Origin: Tetrapisispora phaffii CBS 4417
Lineage: Eukaryota; Ascomycota; Saccharomycetes; Saccharomycetales; Saccharomycetaceae
Direction: 5' to 3'
Length of the DNA: 64,000 nucleotides
Assembly (NCBI RefSeq): GCF_000236905.1
Contig: NC_016528.1
Span: forward strand, 258,001 to 322,000
Part shown: positions 28,437 through 35,544 of the stretch, piece by piece
Numbering within the stretch: position 1 is the stretch's first letter
Layout of the letters: every line of letters begins with the position of its first letter
Notes under the pieces: model-generated
The model's input: only the letters and a program-made list of their open reading frames with translations
The model's database searches: none
What the model was told of the DNA's origin: nothing
Program-made: the position numbers and the translations under genes

Positions 28437-29006
28437 TTATATAGTGGTTATACGTGCAACTAGATTTAAATATCTTTCCAATGCAAATACGAAGCCACAT
28501 GTAAATAATATATATATTATAGTTGAATACAGGTCTACTGGTATGCCTAATTTAACGTTAGTCACGCTGACATTGATCAAAGATTCCAACATGTCAATGG
28601 TAGGATACGAATCTTGAGTGATGTCGAATGCTATAAAGAACCTTGGATGTTCGCTTGTGGTGCCCATAAAGTCTTGCAATGGCGGAACAATCATTGTATC
28701 CATATTATGTATTGAGATTGGTGACACTGCAGACCAGCAGGTCTTTACCATGTACGATTCAAATTTCTTCAAAGATTGCAATTCGATGTAGTGAGTAACG
28801 GTGCGTGCACTCACAATCGGGTTGATGGTGATTTTGTCGTTGTTTGTGTTATTTAATGAAAGTACATGATAATCATGAGCACCCACATCACCGACATACT
28901 TGAAAATTGGATAGTCGGCAGGCAGACTCACCAAGAACGTCTCTGTGTTTCCTGCAACGATGTGCAAGCACCAAACCCACAGAGCAAAATAAGTGTACGA
29001 GAGCAT
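28437..29006 (-). CDS. PGA1: GPI-mannosyltransferase II subunit Pga1
   Basis: The protein is 189 aa (S. cerevisiae Pga1 is 198 aa). It has a signal peptide (LSYTYFALWVWCLHIVAGNT), a lumenal domain beginning ETFLVSLPADYPIFKYVG, and one C-terminal membrane helix (LYSTIIYILFTCGFVFALER). This type I ER membrane topology is that of Pga1, the partner of Gpi18 that adds the second mannose to GPI anchors. It lies 120 bp upstream of CUZ1 in the same orientation, in line with YNL155W and YNL158W ancestry with the intervening NSG2 and IGO1 lost. Confidence 0.82.
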   Translation of the reverse strand: MLSYTYFALWVWCLHIVAGNTETFLVSLPADYPIFKYVGDVGAHDYHVLSLNNTNNDKITINPIVSARTVTHYIELQSLKKFESYMVKTCWSAVSPISIHNMDTMIVPPLQDFMGTTSEHPRFFIAFDITQDSYPTIDMLESLINVSVTNVKLGIPVDLYSTIIYILFTCGFVFALERYLNLVARITTI

Positions 29007-29544
29007 CGAGGAACGTTAGTTTATATTGGAAGACGTTAAATAACTTGGAAACTGCTTTGAATGACCCACCGCTGCATGTATAATTGGACTATACACAGCA
29101 GCAATTGTCACTACGAATATAGTGATAAAATAGCCGAAATAGTATAATCAGTTTCTAAGATGAAGTTAGTACTTGGAGTCGGCGGAACAATGGTTTTTCC
29201 ATCTAGGGTAAATAAGCGCTGGTGATTGAATTTACGGGTAAACTAGCGCGTATGTTTGTTGAGATACAAGATATCCTTTAATGATAATGGCATACAATCA
29301 TGTTTCTGTATTAATAACAATCAGTATGATCTTAAGTTGTATGGGAGGCGGTGCGTTACATTTTTGGTATCGAAACACAACCAAAAAAGCCCTGCCCTTG
29401 CACCTGCGCTGGAACTTCGACTTCTTGTTTACAATTACACGCATATATGATTACAAGGAAAGGTGGGTGGATAAGACCACATTCCCCATTGAGTACACTA
29501 TCAAGCACATACGACCTGGACAATAAGTGAGTGGATTGGGAATA

Positions 29545-29790
29545 TATATTGTTTGCCAACCTGTTGCCCGTTTCAGCGAAGGAGGCTTCCCTCCTCGCAC
29601 CAACTGCACTCAACCAGCTGGAACTCTCCCTAGAACCAGTTAAGCCGACTGCGGAAGTGAGAGCATTCGAACCAACCCCGATGACCCAGGTCCTATGACC
29701 CCATGATGGAACTCCATGCCAGCCTGAACCCACTGTTCTTGCTCGCTATGGCGGGCGGTCCACTCCGCCATAGCGAGCAACTTACGAAAT
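29545..29790. ncRNA. Candidate structured non-coding RNA (unidentified)
   Basis: The segment is much richer in G and C than its surroundings and is dense in inverted repeats. It ends with a perfect 16-bp stem (29739-29754 with 29765-29780, ten-base loop). Further potential stems are GGAGG/CCTCC around 29580-29595, GGTC/GACC near 29689-29700, and TGGA/TCCA near 29706-29716. On the plus strand a TATA-like AATATATATT lies at 29540-29550. On the minus strand a GGTTCGAAT resembling a Pol III B box reads from about 29675 to 29667. I could not match it to tRNA, U1, U2, U3, RNase P, MRP or SRP RNA from visible motifs. The strand, ends and identity are all uncertain. Confidence 0.4.
29739..29780. repeat. 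Perfect 16-bp inverted repeat (strong hairpin)
   Basis: The left arm TTGCTCGCTATGGCGG and the right arm CCGCCATAGCGAGCAA are exact reverse complements around a ten-base loop. The arms are GC-rich in an AT-rich genome. Confidence 0.95.
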
Positions 29791-30401
29791 GGTTAAAATT
29801 CGTCATTCCATCTGATTATGATCATTTTCCCCAGATTATCCCGCAGAAATAGACGAAATCGAAACGAAATCAAAACGAAGATTAATTGGCGTGCGGAAAA
29901 GTACACACAAAAAAGTGCACAAAAAGAAACGAGCGAAAAACGAATAAAATTGTTTTCATTGATTTTTGTACGCAGATCGCACGGTGTTTTAGATGTGACA
30001 AGCGTATATTGCGCAGCCTTTCTTTTTATTTTTGTTGGTGGTTGTGCTGTCTCTTCTTTCTCTGCGACGTTTCCACACAGTTTTCTGCCCCCGGTCCTCG
30101 ATCCCTCTCCACGGAAAAATAGAACCCGCTCCAGTCTTTCAAGTAAGCAATGCCCGCTCACCATGGATAAACGACATCTCGATATGAGCAACGGTCAGGA
30201 AGTGGTTTGAAACAGCACTCACCCAGGCTAACCACACTCATCCAACTACAATCACATATATATATATATATATGTGTGTGTGTATGTAGGTATATGTATA
30301 TATTCATTTGTTTAGTAGCTTAGACAAGTGCTGCTCCCTTTTGCCGTTCAATAAGATTAAAATCTATAAGAGACAAGACGCGAATAAATTGGCTCGAGAC
30401 C

Positions 30402-32717
30402 ATGGCCAGAGCTAGAATAGACTGCACTGGTGATGCGCCGGCAATGGAGCCAGATGTGCTCAGATCATTAGGTTCAGACCATTCGATTGCGTCCTCCTTT
30501 GATGTAGCTCCAGATAGTCTGGTTTCCAACTCCAATACAACTCTATACAGCGATCATAACATTCTCAATGAACTCGCTTTGAAAAATTTACAATGTTATA
30601 ATGCAAACTTCGATAAGATCGATAATGAATTCATCTATTTAATAGATCCAGTACCTGTGCATACCCCAGACTACACAAGCGTTTTCCCGTATCAGGTTAG
30701 TAAACTTTCACAGAACCCAATATACGAGAGAGTAGTGAAAAATGAATCACTTCCACCTTATAAGCATACGATTTACAAATATACAGTGGTGTCTGTGAAA
30801 CAGGAGTTTGCAACACCTTATGAACCTTCATTGAATAGAAATTGGGTTAACCTGATAGTGGAGCTAAATTCCACCCAGTTGAATTTTTATAGCATCGAAG
30901 AATCATTGACATCAAGCATCAAAAGTTACTCAAGTAATGTATTCGAAACAAATGATTTTCGTTTAAATTCAAACGCAAAGTTTCATAATTTTTTTAAGAA
31001 GACTAAGACATATATGTTGGATGATGTAGAGACAAAGAAAATACTGAAGAAAATAAAAAAAAATCCATCGAAATATTTGAATAATTCCAATATGGTAACA
31101 TCTTTCTCGTTGCAATTTGGTAAAGTGGGGATCCCTAAAGATTACAAGAAGAGATCACATGCTCTGAGACTTAGACTCGAAACCCAACAATTTTTAATTA
31201 AATTTCCAACTATAGATGATTTGATTTATTGGGCAAATTATATACATATGGGTATTTGCATATCTTTGGATTTGGATTTAAGAGAATTACCGAAATATAA
31301 ATTCATTCCACGTAGAAGAAGAAGAAGGAGAGATGTTATATCCGATGAACCACATGAGAGAAACGAAAGAAGACCTCAGATCAGTGGTTATATACGTTCC
31401 AGTTCAGGATCTGCATTGTTCATGTCAAATCCAAATCGCGACAATTATCTTTCGGAACATTTAAATTTATTACATTCAACGCCAATATCTGATAAGAGTC
31501 ATTCTCCGTTGATATCACAATCTTTGAAGTCGCCAACAGGTTTGAATGATGGAAGGTCTAACAGTCTTTCGATAAAAATTAAAAATATTTTTAAGTCAAA
31601 TAAATCGAGACCTTCTTCGACTTCTAATACGCCTTCAAATTCGAGATCCTCGACACCAGTTTCCTTATCGCGTAAAGAACACTTTCAAAACACAAGAACA
31701 AGAACAACACGTTCAACATCTTTACCAAGTTCGATACGATCACCAGCATTAACTACAAAGAAATCATTATCATCCATAAAGGTAAATATTAAACAGGACA
31801 GAATAGAAAATTCAAGTACTTGTACTATTCACGCACCAGCAGCTAGGCATAACACGAATATGAATTCTTTATTAAATTCGGATTCATTTAATAATGAAAG
31901 AAGCAGTAAGAATGAAGTGAATTCTTTCATCGACAAACCTATTGATTTAATTGCATTTGGGGAGGAATCCCCAACAACAGAACAAAACATCTCTCCTAAT
32001 TCAATGGAGAGACGCACTCTTGATCCTAATCTCACCATACAAAATGAAAAATGTAAACATTCTATTAGTCTTCACCAAATGGACTATTTAGATGTTATAG
32101 GCGAATATAATAATGAAGACGATGAGTATGAAGAAGGAGAAGAAATTTATTCCGATGGAGATTATGCAGAAGACGAAATCATGTCGAGATCTAACTCTAC
32201 CAACAGATTATCCATTTATGATGTTGAAGGTTTTTTCCATGAAAGTGATGATGATGATGATTATGACTTTCATTTCAACGGTGTAACCAATTCACAAACT
32301 AGGACTACAAGCATGAACGAAACAAATCAAACTCCAACTTCAGTACCAGTTAATCACCAACCTTCCATTACAATATACGACTATCATGATGAAATAAAGT
32401 GGTACCCTCCAAGTAAACAAATGACAAGAAAAAGATTTATTAAACATTCCTTGAGATGCCTAAAAACTTTAAATGAAAAGAAAGCTTGGGTTGGTAAAAT
32501 ATGCATCCAACCACAGAATATTAAATCGTCAGATGGTATCAAACCAATATACATTGGTGACCCAAAGAATAATTCTAAATCTTTAAATGGTTATCATATA
32601 GATTCGCCTACAAGAAACCATCCCGTTAAAGCAAGTATTATTGGACCAGTAGGTTTTATTCATTTTTCAGAAAAATATACTTTACTTGATAAAATGGAAT
32701 CAAAGCATATAGAATAA
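30402..32717 (+). CDS. PH-domain protein of the YNL144C/YHR131C family
   Basis: The protein is 771 aa. A PH-like domain spans about residues 120-290: HTIYKYTVVSVKQEFATPYE, then NWVNLIVELNSTQLNFYSIE, and the closing helix IDDLIYWANYIHMGICIS. A basic RRRRRRRD stretch (about 306-313) follows. The middle is long, disordered and Ser/Pro/Thr-rich; an acidic patch (EDDEYEEGEEIYSDGDYAED) comes next, and the C-terminal region is conserved (KWYPPSKQMTRKRFIKHSLR). S. cerevisiae has two WGD copies, YNL144C and YHR131C, of unknown function, with lipid or membrane binding suggested by the PH domain. The neighbour MFA gene fits YNL144C-YNL145W. Confidence 0.85.
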   Translation: MARARIDCTGDAPAMEPDVLRSLGSDHSIASSFDVAPDSLVSNSNTTLYSDHNILNELALKNLQCYNANFDKIDNEFIYLIDPVPVHTPDYTSVFPYQVSKLSQNPIYERVVKNESLPPYKHTIYKYTVVSVKQEFATPYEPSLNRNWVNLIVELNSTQLNFYSIEESLTSSIKSYSSNVFETNDFRLNSNAKFHNFFKKTKTYMLDDVETKKILKKIKKNPSKYLNNSNMVTSFSLQFGKVGIPKDYKKRSHALRLRLETQQFLIKFPTIDDLIYWANYIHMGICISLDLDLRELPKYKFIPRRRRRRRDVISDEPHERNERRPQISGYIRSSSGSALFMSNPNRDNYLSEHLNLLHSTPISDKSHSPLISQSLKSPTGLNDGRSNSLSIKIKNIFKSNKSRPSSTSNTPSNSRSSTPVSLSRKEHFQNTRTRTTRSTSLPSSIRSPALTTKKSLSSIKVNIKQDRIENSSTCTIHAPAARHNTNMNSLLNSDSFNNERSSKNEVNSFIDKPIDLIAFGEESPTTEQNISPNSMERRTLDPNLTIQNEKCKHSISLHQMDYLDVIGEYNNEDDEYEEGEEIYSDGDYAEDEIMSRSNSTNRLSIYDVEGFFHESDDDDDYDFHFNGVTNSQTRTTSMNETNQTPTSVPVNHQPSITIYDYHDEIKWYPPSKQMTRKRFIKHSLRCLKTLNEKKAWVGKICIQPQNIKSSDGIKPIYIGDPKNNSKSLNGYHIDSPTRNHPVKASIIGPVGFIHFSEKYTLLDKMESKHIE

Positions 32718-32868
32718 TTAATTAATTAAATTTTGTAATTTTAAAGTACTTAGGCTATAAACTTATATTTTATTACAAATTATAAATGTTTGATTCTTAG
32801 TAATAATACATAACAAAGTAGGAATATTTTTAGCAATCGTTAAATGTCTAGCTAATGTAAGAATTAAC

Positions 32869-32973
32869 TTAAGCAATGACACATTCTGGGTCCCAGAAGA
32901 CACCTTTGACGATGTAGTTGTCCTTCTTTTCGGATGTAGTGTCTTTCTTGATAGCTTGGGTAGTTGGTTGCAT
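32869..32973 (-). CDS. MFA2: a-factor mating pheromone precursor, copy 1
   Basis: This 34-codon gene reads MQPTTQAIKKDTTSEKKDN, then the mature part YIVKGVFWDPEC and the CAAX end VIA. It aligns along its length with S. cerevisiae Mfa1/Mfa2 (36 and 38 aa; mature YIIKGVFWDPAC, CAAX CVIA). The Cys is farnesylated, VIA is cleaved and the Cys is carboxymethylated. The N-terminal part is removed by Ste24 and Axl1, and Ste6 exports the peptide from a cells. It lies downstream of the YNL144C-type gene as MFA2 (YNL145W) does. A near-identical copy lies 1.1 kb upstream. Both are a-specific, with alpha2-Mcm1 operators upstream. Confidence 0.95.
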   Translation of the reverse strand: MQPTTQAIKKDTTSEKKDNYIVKGVFWDPECVIA

Positions 32974-33265
32974 TTTTAAGTATTTGTTGTTTGAAATCTG
33001 TTAATTGATTGATGTTCTTTTTGTCTTTATAATTTAGATAAGAAATTAAGAAACATGATAATTCAATTAATTAAAATGAAATACATGCCTCTATTTATAT
33101 TAATTTTTTTTAGTCAATATTCCATTTAACCAAGATTATAATGCCATCAGGATAGATCTCTTAATTACTCAAAATAGTTATATCTAATAGGGATCTGAAA
33201 CATTAATTAACAAGAATGAAGATAAATTACCAGCATTTACAAAATTTTATTAGCACAATTGAAAA

Positions 33266-33293
33266 ATGTAATTTACTATTTGGGTAATTACAT
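33266..33293. promoter_or_regulatory. alpha2-Mcm1 operator (a-specific gene), site 1
   Basis: Half sites ATGTAATTTA and TAATTACAT are in inverted orientation around an Mcm1-like centre, ACTATTTGGG. One side of the Mcm1 box has AC instead of CC. The spacing is that of the alpha2-Mcm1-alpha2 operator that shuts a-specific genes off in alpha and diploid cells. Confidence 0.8.
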
Positions 33294-33328
33294 GGATTGA
33301 TGGTTTCCAAAGTTAACATTCAAAAAAT

Positions 33329-33357
33329 CATGTAATTAACTAATTGGGTAATTACAT
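33329..33357. promoter_or_regulatory. alpha2-Mcm1 operator, site 2
   Basis: CATGTAATTA and TAATTACAT half sites flank ACTAATTGGG. The architecture is the same as in site 1, with the same AC in place of CC in the Mcm1 box. Confidence 0.82.
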
Positions 33358-33486
33358 CTAGCTTTGAAACAACTGATAAAGGTAACTATAATTATAAATA
33401 CTTGAACAACATCAATAATCACTGCAAATACATATTAATCATCTTTTGAGGTTTAATTTCAAACAGTTGGTTGTTACAGATATTAT

Positions 33487-33516
33487 CATGTAATTACCGT
33501 TTTAGGTAATTACACG
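33487..33516. promoter_or_regulatory. alpha2-Mcm1 operator, site 3 (best match)
   Basis: CATGTAATTA, then a perfect CC-N6-GG Mcm1 box (CCGTTTTAGG), then TAATTACACG. This is close to the S. cerevisiae a-specific operator consensus in every part. Confidence 0.9.
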
Positions 33517-34073
33517 GGCATCAACACATTTGCCGAAGATTTTGAGAAGTAACAATTAAGTTCGAGTACCGACTGTATGTAACAGTTAAGAAAGAAGATA
33601 CTGTAACATTTTCGTTTGACTGGTGTTCGTGATACTTTTGTCAATTACAAACATTTAGTCTATGTAATAATGCAAGGAGTTGTGTGGTTTCGAATTAATT
33701 AGAAAACATAGTTTTCTTGAAAGAGGAAGAGATCCTGCTTAATGAGCATTTATACGAGAAAAACAAATCATGCATAGTGAACTACTTCACATCGTCTTGA
33801 GATGTTCTACCGTTGAATGGTGTGGTACTCTTGTTACCATGTATCTATACTACATTTCAACTATAATAAAGATGTAAAAAAACTAGTATTTCGATTGTTA
33901 AATTTATCATATTAAATTATTTGATAATATATATTATTAACTATCTCAGAATATTAATAGATGTAGTAAATATAATGGCCCTAAGTACTATATTGAAAAA
34001 AAATACAGTTTATAAACTGTAGAAGGAAAAGAACGAACTATTGTATAAATTGTTAATGTAAATTAAGATCTCA

Positions 34074-34178
34074 TTAAGCAATAACACATTCTGGGTCCCA
34101 GAAGACACCTTTGACGATGTAGTTGTCCTTCTTTTCGGATGTAGTGTCTTTCTTGATAGCTTGGGTAGTTGGTTGCAT
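34074..34178 (-). CDS. MFA1: a-factor mating pheromone precursor, copy 2
   Basis: This gene encodes the same 34-residue precursor as the copy at 32869-32973. Its mature sequence YIVKGVFWDPEC and CAAX box CVIA are unchanged. I see one synonymous difference near the 3' end (GTT versus GTC for the CAAX Val). Near-identity at the DNA level implies a recent tandem duplication or continuing gene conversion. In S. cerevisiae the two a-factor genes lie on different chromosomes, so a tandem pair here is notable. Its own operator and two pheromone-response elements lie within 300 bp upstream. The MFA1/MFA2 symbols are arbitrary here. Confidence 0.94.
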   Translation of the reverse strand: MQPTTQAIKKDTTSEKKDNYIVKGVFWDPECVIA

Positions 34179-34411
34179 TTTTAGGTATTTGTTAATTGAA
34201 ATCTGTTGATTGTTTGATGTTCTTTTATGATAAAGTTTATAATAAATAATTAAATTTGAAATGAGAACAAAAAGTTCACTTAAACCAAAATTTACCTCCC
34301 TTATATATTCCTTTTTTTAAAAAGGTTGCTGTTTTAAAAATAATGTAAATATAATTACGTCCTCTTAGTTTATTAATGAACAGCTCATCTGATGTCTATG
34401 TTAATAATCAA

Positions 34412-34432
34412 TGTTTCAAAATTGTTGTTTCA
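34412..34432 (-). promoter_or_regulatory. Two pheromone-response elements upstream of MFA copy 2
   Basis: TGTTTCA occurs at 34412-34418 and 34426-34432; each is TGAAACA on the minus strand, and the second extends to ATGAAACA. The pair lies next to the operator at 34441. Paired elements are the arrangement on which Ste12 acts. Confidence 0.7.
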
Positions 34433-34440
34433 TTAGAGCT

Positions 34441-34470
34441 TGTAATTTTCCTAAAGCGGATAATTACATG
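34441..34470. promoter_or_regulatory. alpha2-Mcm1 operator upstream of MFA copy 2
   Basis: A TGTAATTTT half site, a perfect CC-N6-GG Mcm1 box (CCTAAAGCGG) and TAATTACATG lie about 260 bp upstream of the ATG. One half site is weaker than in the operators of copy 1. Confidence 0.85.
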
Positions 34471-34615
34471 GCTTTAGAAGTCAGTAAACAACGTCGTTGT
34501 GTGCCAATAATCTATCAATGTCATCTTAATATTAAACAAATAATAGTACTTTAATAGTTATGCAACCATTAATTCTGTAACACTAAAGTCGGCAACACAG
34601 TTTCTCTTTCAACAT

Positions 34616-34921
34616 TTATACAACATAAAACAGTGAAAAGCATATTATGCATAAACTGAATATCAATACTCGTAATGGATACACTGGATTGGCATCCGAA
34701 ACATCTTGTCTAACTTCAGCGATAACTGGCAACTTCATTTCTAAGTTATCAAAAGATGGAACCAATGACTTTTTTGGCAATAGATACCAGACAGAAACCA
34801 GACAATTAAAATTATAATGAACGCAACTTGAAATAAGAATTATAATGCATGAGAAAATAATTAATCTTGAACGTTTAAAATTAGACAGCAGGTCAGTGGC
34901 ATTTTCAATTAAATTCTTCAT
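34616..34921 (-). CDS. Small predicted membrane protein (position of YNL146W)
   Basis: This 101-codon ORF has two hydrophobic segments, SRLIIFSCIIILISSCVHYN at about 18-38 and LRVLIFSLCIICFSLFYVV at the C-terminal end. A polar loop separates them. It lies upstream of the MFA genes on the same strand, which is where S. cerevisiae has YNL146W (100 aa, uncharacterised, between MFA2 and LSM7). The similar length, topology and position argue for a real gene. I cannot confirm sequence similarity, and AT-rich DNA readily yields hydrophobic chance ORFs. Confidence 0.45.
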   Translation of the reverse strand: MKNLIENATDLLSNFKRSRLIIFSCIIILISSCVHYNFNCLVSVWYLLPKKSLVPSFDNLEMKLPVIAEVRQDVSDANPVYPLRVLIFSLCIICFSLFYVV

Positions 34922-35544
34922 ATATCCAAGCGTATTTCAAAACAGCAGCAACAAACAGACAACGACCTTTACCACTATTATTTTGGATAAGCTTTTAAGA
35001 TTTATGTTTTATCACCTTTTGTAAATTCACAATTGTAATGGCAGCTAACTATTCTACAGCTTGTAACAATATTAAAGAGTGAGCAATAAATTGGTCAATC
35101 GATAATTCCTAGATATGTGAAAAGGGTTCAAAAAAAAACAACACTTTGCTACAAAGATAATTGTTTAATTTATAAACAAAATGTAATATTGTTATAATAA
35201 AGCAATTGACCTTTTTGAATTATCTTTTTAAACATATATATATATATATATAACCTTGATTAGATTCAGGATTGTTGAAACTATCAACCTTTTTCAACTG
35301 CTAATCGCTAACGAAAAAAAAAATATGCAAGAAATTTGTACTCAGTATTTAGAAGTTGTAATGACTACGATGATTTAAAATATGAATACATCATCTTCTG
35401 ATGTTTACATCTCTTCTAATCTTGATAGTAATGAAGAATAATTAGTTAAATATTGTTTACTCACGATTGTATCACATTTAACTCTGTGAGGCTCCAAATT
35501 AACAAAAGCTTTTATACATAGAGCAGTCTGACAAAATACAAAAT
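34922..35544. other. Divergent intergenic upstream of the B-box/DUF2009 gene
   Basis: This is 620 bp of AT-rich sequence with a TA run near 35233-35252. I see no gene or clear motif. Confidence 0.4.

Larger units (their letters stand above)
29007..30401. other. Long intergenic with a GC-rich structured segment
   Basis: This 1.4-kb spacer lies between PGA1 and the PH-domain gene. It holds the GC-rich candidate structured RNA (listed separately), a TCGGCGG URS1-like core near 29178, and a TA/TG simple repeat near 30256-30300. The overlapping ORFs on both strands at 29.25-30.2 kb show no domain. Confidence 0.6.
33196..33371. promoter_or_regulatory. Two pheromone-response elements (TGAAACA)
   Basis: TGAAACA, the Ste12 core, occurs at 33196-33202 and 33365-33371. 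The two sites flank the first two alpha2-Mcm1-type operators upstream of MFA copy 1. The motif is short, so the argument rests on its co-occurrence with those operators at a pheromone gene. Confidence 0.6.
32974..34073. other. Regulatory intergenic between the two MFA genes
   Basis: The 1.1-kb spacer is the promoter of MFA copy 1 and the 3' flank of copy 2. It contains three alpha2-Mcm1-type operators and two TGAAACA pheromone-response elements (listed separately). The first 80 bases upstream of both MFA ATGs are also similar (for example GAAATCTGTT and TTTGATGTTC-type segments), so the duplication includes the 5' UTR. Confidence 0.8.

Noticed and set aside
29660..29680. tRNA gene suggested by the B-box-like GGTTCGAAT (minus strand)
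   Set aside because: The flanking bases cannot form a T stem, and there is no A box or acceptor stem at the right distance.
29793..30210. Overlapping 130-codon ORFs on both strands
   Set aside because: They overlap each other on opposite strands, are rich in Arg/Ser/Phe without a domain, and lie in the promoter of the PH-domain gene.
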